DNA of 64,000 bases, taken from the NCBI RefSeq assembly GCF_028858725.1, contig NC_084768.1, positions 4,137,853-4,201,852 on the forward strand, read 5' to 3'. The position numbers and the translations under genes are program-made. The stretch's first letter is position 1. Every line of letters starts with the position of its first letter. The notes beneath the pieces were generated by a model, which was not told the origin of the DNA, ran no database searches, and worked only from the letters and a program-made list of their open reading frames with translations. The stretch is from Colius striatus (Eukaryota; Chordata; Aves; Coliiformes; Coliidae). Of this stretch, positions 1 to 13,600 are shown piece by piece.

Positions 1-1085
1 TAGCATAACAACAAAGAAATATCCCAATGAAATTCTCTTTTGAGGGGTTTTCTCACTCCCCAACTTTGCAAAGCTCCATTAGGCTGGCACATGAACTTCA
101 TCCCGGTACGGAATGACTCCCATTTGGGGATATTTCGTTTTGCCAACATAGAGTTCTAGGCAAAATCCACATGAGAGCTGATAGAAGTCCTGTTTCCAAG
201 AAAAAAAAGAGCAGTTCACATGCCCTATTAAAACTCCAAACATTAATGCAGCTTACTGTTGACAGCTAGATAGAGAACCACCCAACTTCAGAAAAACGCA
301 GCTTTGTCGTCGCTGTCGTATCAGGTACCAATGCGCTGCATTTGTGGCTTTTTGGACTTGCACAAGTAATCTGTTAAAATAGAGCACTTAGTCATTGTTT
401 TGAAATATGACCTAACTGACTGCTAAAGGAAAGGCTGGTTTAGCTTTGTAGCCCTGTTCCAGTTGTGTACATATTTTGGTTTGTCTAGACCTGAATAAAC
501 TAAAATAACTAGATTCTTGGTGTCTGTTGGGTGCGCTGGATCAAACCAGACCAGGAACGCTATTTCAGTGACACCTCAGCTCCCATCCCACCTTGTGTCA
601 CACCTCTGAAAAGCAGCAGTCCCGTGTCACTGCTGCCAGAGTTTGAGTACTCACAGCACCGCTTCACTCCCCACCCGCCCTCTCCAGCCACTCTGCAGAC
701 AGACACTGGCCATGGACCCATTTCTCACCAGAGGCCTCTTAGAAAGTGTAACATATAAGAACTGAAGGGGCCTGAACACCAAGCTGTGGGCCCCAACTGT
801 GGTCCAAGGGAGTAGCCACAAGCCACTGGCTCAGAGCTCCCGGGGATATGCGGACCCCAACAAAGAGACATACTTCTGGGCTAATTCCTGGGAAGGGTTT
901 CTTGCAGACCCTGGGACTGCAATCACCTGCTTGGCAGTCACTGTGCCAGAGGTTGGGGATCACATCTAGTTTACATGTAAGGACTCACAATCGTTTCATG
1001 GACACCATAAAGTCTTGGTCTTCCTGCTCCCAGGGCAGCTGGCCAGGAGCTGTTGTCACCCATCAGCTGCCCCACAGCTGTCACT

Positions 1086-1168
1086 GAATCATAGACTCAC
1101 AGAACGGTAGGGTTGGAAGGGACCTTTAGAGATCATCCAGTCCAACCCCCCTGCAGAAGCAGGACAGT
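1086..1168 (-). repeat. CR1 LINE 3' end remnant
   Basis: It starts with the inverted CR1 tail (aatcatagactcacag) and continues with the reverse complement of the conserved 3' UTR block (gggttggaagggacc ... tccagtccaaccccc). Heavily 5'-truncated, in WLS intron 1. Confidence 0.9.
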
Positions 1169-3482
1169 CTCTTAACTTCGAGTGCATCAGAAACGGTAAA
1201 TACTGCAGCGGAAAAAACAGTCTGTGTGATTGATTAGCAAAGTTGAATCTGCTTAGAGATCAGAAGAAACTCAACAAAGCTGGCCTACAGTTCTCCCCAG
1301 GAGCTGCTCTAGACAGAAGATGCACTTAGCCCAGCAGTACAAAGTTACCCCAAGTCTGTGCAAGCCATAGAGGCTCAGCCTCGAATCGCCATCTCTGCTG
1401 TCAAAAGAGCAGCTGGGCCACAGCAGGCCCTGCACATCCTGCTTCCCAGCACCAGTGTGGGCTCCCCACCCAGGACAGTGTCCCTGCCATGGCTGTCCTG
1501 GGGCAGCTGCTGGTACAGCAGGGAACAGGCAAGATGGAAGACTGAACTAACAGCAACGAAGTTCTTTCATGTCCAAATCCTAACCTGAACAAAAAAAAAA
1601 ACCAAACTTTTTTGTTTTTCCCTGTGAAACTAAATAGAAATACATCTGTTTAATCACAGCAGTCCCCAGATGACAACAGACACTGGGCTTTCTGGTCAAC
1701 ACTTTCCTTCTGTGCCAACAACTTATTTTTTTAAACTTAGAAGGGTGAAGCTACTAGGAAAAGACTTCAAGATGAATACTGAATCTGGCTTCTTTGCAGA
1801 ACAAAGGCCAAGCCAGTTTCTCTCAGGAATCACTGTGGGGTTCAGTAACCTGCTCTTGAACCAGCACTCAAAAAAAAAAAAAAGAGGAAGAAAGGGGAAA
1901 AAAGCCAATACTAATAATATTCACTTTGGGTCAGACTCACAAGGTTAGAAAAAAAATGGGGCTTAATCCAATGTTTGCCACTGATCCCTTTGTGACTGAG
2001 CAAAGACAAAGCAAGAGCGAGATCAACTAAAGGTTTGGGAAAAAAACCCCTTAAAATTCCTATGGCTGTTAAGAACAGACAATCAGAGGCTGCACACACA
2101 AAGCACTAGTGTGCATCAGGAAGAGACAATCTGCTTTCTGCGGGGTGGCTGCAGACATTTCTTCCATATCTCTGACAAATGCTGCTGTGAGAACAGCCCA
2201 ACTTTAGCCTCCCAAGGAAAATGTGCAACACATTTCCCTGATGCCCTCTCTGAGCAACGTGACTTCGGTTATCCAGCTACTGAAAACCCCCAACGCCCCG
2301 AAAACGTGCCTGCACCACAAGAAAGGAAATAAATCCTGGGAGAAGCCAGCCCTTGCCCCAAGGGAGACAAGGGTTTGGGGTCCGGGATCCCTCCACAGGG
2401 CAGCACAGGACCCTCCCCAGCGCTGGAAATAGCCAAGGTCGCCAGATACACAACAATCACAACGAGCCAGCGCATAACTCGGATGCTTTCTAGTAAAAAC
2501 AAATAAATATTTTCCCAGGACTGCCCCAAACCCTACTCTCCTCCATCTTTCTCCTTCCATGCCCCAGCTCCTTCCCCAGGCAAAACACACACCCCCTGGA
2601 GCTGGGTGGCGAAGCCCCGCTCCAGCCCGCTTCCGAAGGTGACATCCACGCTGGCCCTTCCCCACGGATTCCGTAGCCCTCCCCGCGCGCCAATACACAA
2701 ACAAACGGCCATCGGAGACGGAAAGTTTCAGGCGAGGAGGTTCGCGTGCGACAGCTCGGGCTGCCCCGCCGGGGGGAGGCGGCCCGGAGGGGCCCGCACG
2801 CCAGCCGAGAAGCTCCGCAGGCGGGGCGCGGGGGCCGGCGCGGAGGGAATACCGAAGCTCCCCCTTCCCTCGCAAGCAGCCACGCGAGTTTTCCGTGAGC
2901 AGAAACAAACCCAAGCCCACTCCGCGCGTCTTCAAGCGCCTCGTGGAAGCGAATCGGGGCGGAGGGGGGCACTCGCAAGAAGAGAGGCGACCCCGAACAA
3001 AAGCGGGAGCCGCTCCCCCCTCCCCCCGCACGCAGCCCCCGGCCGCGCCCGCAGCACCCACCCGCAACTTGCCTCTTACGTTTTGGGGCTTTTTAAATAT
3101 TTTGTTTAATCATGCTGGCACTGGGTGAGGTTTCCTCCCGCGGCCGGCTCGGAGGCCGGGAATCGGGGAGGGGCAGAGGTGCGAGAAGCGTGGCGAAGGA
3201 TTTATTGAAATTCTTTCTTAACTAAATATTTTTTTAAAGTCAACTTCGCAAGGCAAAGGCGTCCCTGCGCCAGCAGTCGCCATACTGACGACCCCCCTTC
3301 CTCTTTCTTTAAGTGCAGCCAGAAACCAGGCCAAAAAATAAACTTTTCCGTGCCCGTTGCGTGGCGGCGGCGCGGAGCGCGGCGCGGCCCGGGGAGCCCC
3401 GCACGCCACGGCCCCGCGCCGAGCCGCCCAACGCCGCGCCCGAGGCCAGCGCGAAGAGAAAGTTCGCCCCTCGGGCACTCAC

Positions 3483-3588
3483 CGATCAGACCTCCCACCA
3501 GGAAGGCGATGACTTGAAAAACCAGCAGGATCCCCCCGACGATGCACAGCTTTTTGGTGCTCATGTTCTCGATGATAGCCCCAGCCAT
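3483..3588 (-). CDS. WLS: WLS (Wntless) coding exon 1, partial gene
   Basis: Wntless is the multi-pass membrane carrier that takes lipidated Wnt proteins from the ER/Golgi to the cell surface. Only the first coding exon lies here. The ATG is at 3588-3586 and the exon encodes 35 residues starting MAGAIIENMSTKK, followed by a hydrophobic segment (about residues 14-35, the first membrane helix) ending in GGLI. It stops after one base of the next codon at a consensus donor GTGAGT (3482-3477). The N terminus is nearly identical to human WLS as I recall it. The remaining exons lie left of base 1; 1-3482 is intron 1, in which I see only a CR1 remnant. The exon sits in a large CpG island, as expected for this broadly expressed gene. 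Confidence 0.95.
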
Positions 3589-3781
3589 CTTCGCCCGCCG
3601 CTAAGCCCCCCGCTCCCCTGGCGGGGGGCCGGGCCGGGACGCGGCGCGGGGGTGGGCGGGCGAGGCTCCGCACTGATTGCCCGGGCCAGCCAGCAGCCGG
3701 CTCGCCCTCCTCCGCCGCCGCCAGCCGTGATTGTGGCCGCTGCCCGACTGCATGTGGCTGCTTTAAAGGAGCTGGCGGCGG

Positions 3782-3791
3782 GTCACATGAC
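3782..3791 (-). promoter_or_regulatory. M-box / TFE-type E-box in WLS promoter
   Basis: The minus strand reads GTCATGTGAC, which matches the motif bound by MITF/TFEB/TFE3 family bHLH-Zip factors. Position upstream of WLS makes it a candidate regulatory site; occupancy is inferred, not shown. Confidence 0.45.
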
Positions 3792-6700
3792 GCCGCCTCC
3801 GCCGCCCCTCCCCGGTCCCTCGGCCCCGCCGCCGGGCCCCGCCCCGCGGGAGGCGGCAGGAGGGGCCGGTTTCCCCCGGCCAGGACGGGGGGGTGTAGCC
3901 CGCCTCGTCGGCAGGGCCCCGTGCCGCAGGTGAGTGCACAGGAGCTGCGCGCCGCGGGGCTGAGATCGGCAGGGCCTGCCCGGTCAGAGCCCGGCCGGGA
4001 CGCGCGGAGCGGGGGCCTCGCCCGCCCCGACCACCCCTCCGTGGCAGATGAAACGCGCTGTTACATTTTTTGCGGTTCTCTTACGTTCCCGTTGCTTTGA
4101 GGCAATGCTTTGTCCTTCCCTTTGGTCAATCTCACACTCAGCAGTGTCTGAGTTTTGCTGCCCTTCGCGTGTCCTCCTGTCCTAGCTGAGGGCTGGGAGC
4201 GCCCGGCGATGTGGCTGCTGCTCCCGGGAAGGTGCTTGCCCCCTGCTCTGTCCACTCCCTCATACGTGACCCAGAATGAGCTCACCACCCCTGCCAACAT
4301 CTCTGGTTTTTAGCATGAGTGCCTTCCAGCGACTCCCGGGCTACCACACGCTGTGCCACCCCGTTAGCCGTGGGATGAAGGGTACGGAATACTGTCCTGT
4401 GACATGGGCACTGCACGGGGAGGTGCTGAACACACTCCTTGAGAACAAACGCACCACAGAAGGAAACAACCAGTTACCAAAATACGGGCAGTAACTATCA
4501 AGATGAAGGGCAGGTCAAACATTGAGGCATGAAACAATAATAATTTGAAGCAAAGAGTCAGTAACCAGAAAGTTTGCAAGAAACAAATGCAAGAAACAAC
4601 ATAAATCACAGTACGACTGCAGCTGTTTGGGCAATGCAATAGCTGTTGGAGCCTCCAACCACACATGTGGGGCAGCCCTGTAGCTCTACTTACCAGACTT
4701 TGGGCAACATGCTGGGACATAGACAACGTTTGTGTGCTCATTTGCCTTGCCTGGCCCCACAGGAGGTTTGTGCCTCACAACACAGATAAGCAGCATCAAA
4801 AGCGAACCTAGAAATGTGAAGAAGCGTAGAGAAGCCGTGGGCACAGGGTTTGACTCGTAAGGAAAGACTACACCAGACCCTGACTGTACAGCATATGGTC
4901 AACACACGGAGGCGAGCACAAGAACTGTATCCACTTGGTGTTCTGCTGATGTTTTAGGAAGAAGTCCCCTTCAGAAAGGGCAAAGGTATGTGCCTCTGCC
5001 CAAGATCAGGCCCCAGTCACCATGAGTAACTTGTGTTTGTGCTCCAAAAGGACAGGAGCTCGCCACTCCTCATGAAGAGGGCAAATTCTCGGGTGTAGAA
5101 CCCAGCTGTCCTGGTTCAGTGCAGCCAAAGGAGCGTTTACTGTTTCGGACCCCCAGGGTGCCAGACACAGGCTAGAGACGTGCTGGAGGCCAAGCGACAC
5201 AATGAGTACTTTGGATGATGTAATAAGATGCGATACTATGATCAAGACCCTGCCTATAACAGAATCCACCTGAAAAGGATTGCAGCAGTCATTCCCAAAT
5301 GCTTGTGCTGGTTTTCCAGCATCCAGTCTTTGGGTTCCAAAGTTGGTCTTGGAAAACTCAATGAAACCAATCTCATGTGCTACCTCTGTGTTTTACTTCT
5401 GTGATCGTCTGATCTGCAGAGCTCACAACTTCTCGTCCTCTGAGCATCAGGCTAACAAGGCAAGTTGGAATATAGGTGTCAGGGATAACTTGACATATTC
5501 TCTCACCGTGGGACCATTTACATTTTTTACAACACTGCAATTTAACTTCTTTTTTAGGTTTTGCTTTAGCTTCCCTTTTACATTACAGTTATGACTTCAC
5601 TGTTAAAAATAGCTCTTAATGGACAAGTCCTTTGTACCCATTATGAGCCCACTAAGATCATTCACACAGACTTGCTTCCAAAACCAAAGCCCGTTAAGTG
5701 GCTTTTCGCCAAGACTAATTGTCTTAAAATGCCAAATATTTTATACTGAGATTAAAAAAAACCCCAACACATAGGACAATTGCTATTGAAAGGCTTATTT
5801 TGAAGTACCTAATACTGATTTTTGGGATGTCTATACAACACATTGATAATTTGGAGTGATGACTTTTGCTGTTTTCTCTGTTGGAAATGAAACAAGCTTT
5901 TGAACTACCTTGGTTCCTTTACAATCTGTAATCACCAAGGACAAGCAGAGAGTCTTACAAGTCCAGGGCACCCTTTAAGGTCCCACAGTTATCCAAATGC
6001 AGGAACTTTTATGACCGAACATCTTTGGAGCTGCCAGTGCTGCTAAATCCAATCTGCCCTAATGACTACAAAAGTTACACAGTGTGATCTCCTGTTAAAT
6101 GTCCCATTTGTTACAAGCAGTTTATTTCTGGGACAAAACTGAGAGAGAGAAGAGCTAAGATCCTGCCATAGTAAAATCCTAAGTGAAAAAAGTAAAATAA
6201 CACCACCACAAGAAAAAGTACTTCACATTGGTAAGGCACTTCCCGTTTCTGCCCCATTCCTACATCTTTAATAGCGCAAAGTTTAGTGATATTAATCACA
6301 CGTGACTTTTGCCGTGCGCCCAGAGGGCGTATAAAGCACACACCATGGAGAGTTGGGACCTCTCTTTTGCCAAAAAGTGACCACACACACAAATCTCCTT
6401 GTCTCAGAAATCACCTCCCGAGCCATCTTTCAGCTGGTCACAAATCACAGTTTCTAGCTCTGTAAGGTCTCCAGAATCAATCATCTGGGAACTCACCTAT
6501 TTGCCACTCTGTACATTACTTTTTCCTGACTGCTTCAGGCTGTTTGGAAAGCTTCAGCTTCTAAAATAGCTATGCTACAGTCAGCCCCTGGCAGAAGGAG
6601 GAGGCCTTCCACACACAGCTCTTTGCAGGGATGGGCCCAGAGCCCAGATTTTCCAAGGGGTGTAGCTGCCTGAAGGTGTAGGTAAGGGCTCCACAAGCTC

Positions 6701-7500
6701 CTCATTTCTGCTGCTACGTATCTGTGCTACAAGTTACTGAAAAAGTTTTGATAAAATATTCTTTGAATGTTCAGAGATCAAACTCTCTGCAAGCTTCAAT
6801 ATTTTTTCTCCTCTGTTGTCTCACGTCACTTTGACAGTTAATAGAAGTGATTTGAAAAAAGGAATTGCTAGATTTTAGAGGTATTTTCCAAACACAGCTG
6901 TAAGAGAAGGACGTGTGCCACAAATTCAACAGAGAGGCTTGACAGGGGAACATCTATGATCTGGTTTAGAAAGCCAATTATATGATCACAGTAATAATTT
7001 CTAGCTTTAGAGAGCTAAAATAAAAACTAAACGTGAAACCACTCCAAAATTACACCACACCCACCCATCCATCCCCCGCCACAGTTATCTGTTGCTTCAC
7101 AGAGGTCCACTAGTGAGCCGCTTTGTTCTTGCTTTAGAGAGACAGGGTTTACTTAATACCAGTAGCACTGTTGTTTATACCAGCACAACAGCGGCCTCTG
7201 ACCCCATATGTAAAATACAAAGTATGGCAGTGGATGAAAAAGCTGATTAAATCATGGTTATATACCACCAGATAGAATCTTTTGAACTCTTGTTTGTACT
7301 TGCCTACTTTATTTACAATGTAGTGTGCAACACACCACCAGGCCCGTGGGGGTTTGGCTCTGCTCTTTTATGTAGGCTGTATTTTTCAGTGTGGGTACTG
7401 GTGTTGCTCGATGCTATGACTGGAGTTTCGTGTTTAGTTTGGAATACACCGAAGGCATTACAAGTAATAAATAATGACGAGTTTGCTGTCACAGGGGAAA

Positions 7501-7615
7501 GAGAATCACAGAATCACTGAGGTCCGAAAAGACCTTTAAGATCATTGAGTCCAAATGTTCTCCCAGCACTGCCACGGCCACCACCAAACCATGTCCCTCA
7601 GCCCCATAGCTGCAT
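7501..7615 (-). repeat. Old CR1 fragment
   Basis: Reverse-oriented CR1 3' region: it opens with agaatcacagaatcactgagg and continues through a degraded block with the ccaaaccatgtccctcagcc motif typical of older CR1 subfamilies. Clearly more diverged than the copies at 8.1, 35.9, 41 and 49 kb. Confidence 0.85.
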
Positions 7616-8067
7616 GGTGATTGAAAGCATTCAAAAGCACTGCTCCCTTCTCAGCCCTCCTGACTGCTCACACAGGTACTTTATAGTTCTGTTCTCTTAC
7701 AAACACTGATAACATGGAAAATTTTCTCCCAGAACAGGAAAAGGGCGTTTCATGTTATTTCTAGGGCACAGAGGGTGGGGAACATTTTATCTTTATAAAG
7801 ACACTCAAATGTAAAACTTAGTGCAGCACACATCAAAATAAGTGTGTGAGGGCTGAGACTGGGGAGTAGCCAGAGATGTACAACTTGTAACTGCCCACTG
7901 GGGTTGGGATTAGGAAGAAAATCGACAGGTATGCAATGTTCCATCTGAAGTAAGCCCTGCTCTGAAATGTAAATACTTTGAGTGATATCCATGCCCCAGG
8001 GTAGTTAAAGGCTAAACATTCATCCACTTACTAGGAAGGAGGAAAGCTGAATTTTGCTGCTGTTTAT

Positions 8068-8631
8068 GCATCAAGAGCATGGCCAGCAGGTCAAGGGAGG
8101 TTCTTCTCCCTCTCTACTCTGCCCTGGTGGGGCCTCATCTGGAGTCCTGTGTCCAGTTCTGGGCTCCTCAGCTCAAGAGGGACAGGGAACTGCTGGAGAG
8201 AGGCCAGCACAGGGCCACCAAGATGATCAGGGGACTGGAACATCTTTCATACGAGGAAAGGCTGCGGGACCTGGGGCTGTTCAGTCTGGAGAAGAGGAGA
8301 CTGAGGAGGGATCTTATTAACATTTATAAATATCTAAAGGGTGGGTGTCAGGAGGTTGGGACATCCCTTGGGACAAGGGGTGATGGGATGAAGCTGGAAC
8401 ACAGAAAGTTCCACTTAAACATAAGAAAAACCTCTTTCAGTGTTTCAGTGAGGGAGCCCTGGCACAGGCTGCCCAGAGGGGTTGTGGAGGCTCCTTCCTT
8501 GGAGGGCTTCAAGACCCACCTGGACATGTTCCTATGCGACCTGATCTAGGTGACCCTGCTTCTGCAGGGGGGTTGGACTGGATGATCTCTAAAGGTTCCT
8601 TCCAACCCCTGCCATTCTGTGATTCTATGAT
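8068..8631 (+). mobile_element. CR1 LINE, 5'-truncated, young copy 1
   Basis: Encodes the C-terminal end of the CR1 ORF2 reverse transcriptase ([18 protein letters not shown], then the [20 protein letters not shown] block) and ends in the CR1 3' UTR with tail ATTCTGTGATTCTATGAT. Compared with the other young copies it lacks about 20-25 nt containing the tctatagtagccagcaaca stretch (at about 8370), which changes the downstream frame. Not autonomous. Confidence 0.95.
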
Positions 8632-9150
8632 CTGGGAACTCAGAACCAGATTCTTTTTTTTTAAGTATATTTCTTTTCCCGCATGACACCTTTTCCCCAA
8701 GTGCCCCCACCTGCCATCTGAGATGCTGTGCTGTTCTTCAGGCTTGACATGTGCTAACCAAAGCTCCAGCTTGCCCAGGAGTCATAGGCTCCTTTGCATC
8801 ATTTCTTTGATGACAATAAGTCAAGAAAGGAAGGACAAACTTAGCAAGGGAATTCCTCAACCACCCTGATTTTGATCTTAAAACACAATGACCACAAATA
8901 GCTGAGAACAAAAGACCTATACAGTACCCGCCCCCCCCCCAAACAGCCACTCCCAGCTACTCTGTACCCATTGGACTCCTCAGCAGCACTGGCTGATGGC
9001 AATGTCCAGCCTAGGTCCTCCAGAGCAACTGTCTCTACTTATTGGGTGTGGATCAGCATTTGCAAACATTGGGAGTGCAGTCCCAGTCACCTCTCCTGAT
9101 GGCTCTTCCCATGACAAACCCTTCTTCCTGCTGGGAAGAAGCTTCAATGG

Positions 9151-9268
9151 GATCATAGAATCAGAGACTCATTTAGGCTGGAAAAGACTTCTAAGTTCAT
9201 CGAGTCCAACCATTACCCCAGAACTACCATGGCCCCCACTAAACCATGTCCTTCAGCCCTACAGCTAC
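9151..9268 (-). repeat. Old CR1 fragment
   Basis: Begins gatcatagaatcagagactc (inverted CR1 tail) and carries the diverged 3' region ending near the ccatgtccttcagccctac motif. Reverse orientation. Confidence 0.85.
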
Positions 9269-10549
9269 AAGTAGGAACATCAAGGCTTCCACTTGGTATG
9301 TGAGACGAGACTGAGCTGATAATTTGTCAGAGAGCATATTTTAGCTTGTCATACTGAAAGTGCAGACTTGTGATATCCTGAAGCAGGGGCCAATAACCAT
9401 GCATTAAAATAATTTATTAAAGACTGTTTAAACTGGATTTCAAAATTTTCTTTATAGTCTTTACAATTACCATGTGGTTGAAAGGCTCAAGCTCTCCAAA
9501 TCTTTGGAAAGCCTTTATTTGAGTCTGCCAAACTGTCTCTTTCAACCATTAATCCCATCATCAAGAGGCAGAGTTTCTGCAACAGGATATCTGAACAACT
9601 CCAGGGAAGATTCATCACCAATCTATCACTAAATTTCCAAGTTCTTCCATCCAAACCTCTCCCATAACGTAATTATCATCTGGCAATAAGCACAGCTCTA
9701 CTTGAATTGTTCTACTTGATTAAGCAATCATCTGGAGGCCTAAACCACTTCTCCTATCAAAACCACTCCTAATATCCCCACCCCTACATGACTACCTCAC
9801 ACTTCTACAGAAATCCATTTTAAAAGAGCCATGGCTCAGAAGCCATGTAACTCAGGTCACTGGGAAGGTTTTGCTAATCCACAGTTGAGGGCTGACAATA
9901 ATACCGTGCTGGCTTGGTCTAAATTTGTTGTACCAATTCCAGTGGCATCCCTTGTATTTCTGACAAGCACTAAGTTTGTGTGATCAGTGTGCAGTGGATC
10001 ACGCAGCACCAGCGAAAGCTGTGCTTAGCCTCTTGCAACTTTCCCATGGACCACTTTGCAGTTCTCTCAGCCTCTTCTCTGTCCTCATAAAATGCAAGCT
10101 CGGAGCTCTGCCCTTTAATTTTCTTTTATGACTGTCTGTATCTGGGCCTCTCCTCAGCCACTGTCCCTCAGACTGAATGTCCCACCTTGCATCAGACTTC
10201 TGCAATGGCTGAACCTCCACATCAAACCCCATCCAAAACTTGCACTGCTGTCCTCTACTGCAGTATCACAGCTTTCCTTTACAAAGACCATTCCAGTCTG
10301 GCATTTCTCTACCTACACATCTGTGTTTTCTCTCATTCAAGTGACGGACATCACTGATACCAGCTCAAACAGTGCAGCTGGCCTAAGGGCCTCCAGGGAA
10401 TTGTGTGTCTCAGTAAGAACCACGTGCAGGAGCACTGGAACATCAGAATGGCTTCAGACCTCCCTCCAGGCTGGGAGACTGCCCTTCCCCAGGTTTATAA
10501 CCTCCTCACAAGCAAATGAAGAAAGCTGTGTTACTAATAGCTATGGATA

Positions 10550-10627
10550 TTGGGGTTGGACTAGATGATCTCTAAAGGTCCCTTCCAAACCCTGCCATTC
10601 TATGATTCGATGATTCTATGATTCTAG
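10550..10627 (+). repeat. CR1 3' tail fragment
   Basis: The CR1 3' UTR motif ggttggactagatgatctc is followed by three copies of the ATTCTATGAT-type tail repeat. Severely 5'-truncated. Confidence 0.9.
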
Positions 10628-13600
10628 GACACTTTAATATGAATAATTACATGCAGTATGCTCTCTTAGGACAGCAAGGTTAACAAAAGTAAATTCCTTC
10701 TACTAGCTGTTTTGTGCAATTGTTTATGGTCAAATCTTCAGGGTTCAATTGCTCCCATCAGTGTGCAGAATACAAAGAATGAATTCCAGTGGGTTTTTTG
10801 ACAGTCTCTTAGAGTTTTTCCATTAACCCTTTATATTCCCATGAATCCAGTCCATTCTACGTTTAGCACCGAAGGCTGAATTAGCAGATGCAGATGAATT
10901 CAAACCAAAGCCGCTTTTCGTAGTCCCTTGAGACGTGAACAGATGCACGTGGGCTGAGCACGTGACGTTGGTACCTGCTTCAGGACTCTAACACCAAGCA
11001 ACATCTTTAATTCAATTTTAGTAGTTAATTCAGTTGGCTGGGGCACGAGAGATTTCATCGAGTTCAAACGGTAACAGTCACTTAACATCAAAAGGCTGAC
11101 AAATGTGAACCAGCTTTATGGCGTTGCTCTTCTGTTACGTTGAACATGATGCAGTTTTGTAGGCTGGCTTTACTGGATATTGTATAAAAGGATCTGCAGT
11201 TTGCAAGGTTTGCACTTTGTGCACGTGTGGACACACAGAGTTAGCAGTTAATGCAATCTGAAGACTCAGAAGTCTTAAGAAATTAGAACTTTCAATTCAA
11301 ACCAAGGCAATATACGCACCCAGCTAGGCTCCTTGTGAGACATTCTCAAAATACCACCTAAAACCAACCATAAAGCATGCATTAATTTCAAGGCTCTCCT
11401 CGAAAGAGACATCTGTTTTGGAACAATCACAAAGGGCTATCGCCAAAACTATCCCGTAATAGTTATGAGCTATAATTTGACATTTTAGATAGACATTCCT
11501 CTTGCCAAATAATATCATATTTTTGCTCTTGGCAGAGAAAATAAAGAGAAGCATATATCCAAGATGAGTAATCTCATACAATGTAATCAAGGCAAGCTGC
11601 CTCACAGACTAGGGACTGAAATAGAGTTAGCAAGATAGAGGTTTTTTGTCTTCTTAAATAAAAGTGTGTGTATTACACGGGGAAAAATAGAAAGAAAAAT
11701 GGTTTTGTTATTAATCTTATTTTCCATCTGAGCCCAAGTGCAGGCTTTTATTCCAAGAGCAGATGATTAGAGATGGGGTGGCTAAAGCACTTACTGCTGT
11801 GAGCTGTGTTTCTTGGAGCTTTCCATCCTTGTAGATACACATCCTAGTCAAGGAATCCTCTGCTCCTCAGCTGTCCCAGTTCGCAACCAGTGTATTTACA
11901 TTAACTGTCATTTCAAATGACATTGTATTGGAGCAAATGGAGCTGGCCAAGAAACACAGAGAGACCCCAAACCTGTATGGAGGTGATCCATGTCACAAGA
12001 GGGCAGCCAGCAGTAATAACTGCCTCAGTTGTCATAGGTTAATCCACCTATAATGAGGAGTTACAGCTCTGTGTCTCTGGGCAGGGAAGCACCTTGTAAC
12101 TGGAGTACTAAATTGGTAAGGGTAAAAAGTAACCTGTGGTCACTAACAATAATGCAGGGATTCACCTTGATATGCATCAGTCTGGGTTACTAGTCAGCCC
12201 TCTGCCTCTCTGCTCCCACATGCAAAGTTGCCATAATGACTTCATCTCAGCTGGCCCAATTAACAGCTCCCTAGTTTTGTGCAAACCCACCTAAGGCAGC
12301 TGTAGGCCTGGTTCATATCTCACTGTGATAGAGAGATTAGCTAGAGCTTGTCTCTCAGCACTCTTTGGAGCCTCTGCTCTACAAAGGAATGACCCAGATA
12401 CTTTTTTAATATTGGCTTCTCTCACATTCTGTTTTTTTTGAGGTTAGAAAAGTTTCCTTAGCTTGCTATCAGGCATTTCTTTTAAGTAAAAACCATCACT
12501 ATAAGCACGTTATTTTGAACATGGATTTTATGTTATTTAAGTGCTCATTCAATTTTCTGAGAACATACACCTTGTTGGCAGCAAATGTATTTGTTACACA
12601 GAGTGTTATTTTGAAGAGGTCCTGTGGTATATTAAAATGCATCAATGTAAGCAAAGGAAGATTATTAATGAAATATTGAACAGAAATGTTTAACTGTAAC
12701 TTGCACTGCAATTAAGCTAATGTTCCCCAAACTCTCTCATACGTGCTGATGTGACTCACTGTAGTTATTTTACAACAGAATCACAGACATTTCATCTGTA
12801 AAAGACTAATTTGGTTATCTTGTACTTTGCAGTCACTGGTACCCAACTGTACCCATTGAAGCAATGGAAAACAATGAGCTGAAAGGGTGAGAAAAGTAAA
12901 CTCTATTCCTTAACTCCAGTGCTGCTCCTGACTTGAGAGAATAAGTGAATTTCTAGAGAGAGCTCCAGTCTCACAACAGCCAAAAATGATGCCCATCCCA
13001 TGTCAGGAACAGATTACAAGAATGGAAGAACATTGACTACTTCTTTCAAAACAAAGGAAGGTAGTATATTTTCAAGACATCAGATTCTATAACAGTAGTA
13101 AATCCTGTCTGAAAGGTTAATGTGAACCATGCAGAACGTGTCACAGTAAGCCATACTTCCTCTTCAGGCAAAACAGAAACCTGAAAATCATTGTCCAGGA
13201 ATGCACCAAAACCTCTTAGCATGAGCTCCTGAAATATTCATGAACATTAAGAAAACAGGAAACTTTTTGGAGAGCATGTTATTTTGATGTAACTTGCTAT
13301 GTACATGCCATCCTCTAAGGTCTAAAAATATAAAAGGAAGGGTTTTTTTTTCAGTAAGTAAATGAAGTATTGGGGACTCAGGAATTTCATCTCCTGGCTG
13401 CCACACACCACGCAATGTTCATTAGTTCAGCTCCTCAATTACCTATCCAAATGGGAAAATCCTTATATGAAGGGGTGTTTTCTGGTGTAGATCAGTGAGG
13501 AGTTCAGAATGTTAAGATGAGAAGATGTACCAAGTATGTAAATTATTAATTAATAGGAATCACTGAACTGTACTATACCAGCTGAATTTAGATTCAACAT

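Larger units (their letters stand above)
2600..4050. promoter_or_regulatory. CpG island / WLS promoter region
   Basis: Strongly GC- and CpG-rich compared with the AT-rich flanks, spanning WLS exon 1 and its upstream side. On the minus strand a TTTAAA element lies at 3767-3762, and the 10-mer GTCATGTGAC (an M-box/E-box of the MITF-TFE type) at 3791-3782, about 200 bp upstream of the start codon. The transcription start is not determined. On the plus strand a strong donor-like CAG|GTGAGT (GT at 3930) leaves room for a divergent transcript. Confidence 0.75.

Noticed and set aside
2204-3109. Long overlapping open frames on both strands in the WLS CpG island
   Set aside because: GC-rich sequence has few stops. 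The translations are low-complexity Arg/Pro/Gly/Ala, have no recognised domain, and overlap WLS intron 1.
6300-6350. GTATAAAG followed by ACCATGG, resembling a small promoter and start
   Set aside because: The downstream frame is short and unrecognised; single motif matches are expected by chance in a desert this long.
8079-8549. 156-residue open frame (also 35874-36389, 41394-41880, 49074-49620) as a host gene
   Set aside because: All are the C-terminal end of CR1 ORF2 reverse transcriptase within 5'-truncated LINE copies.
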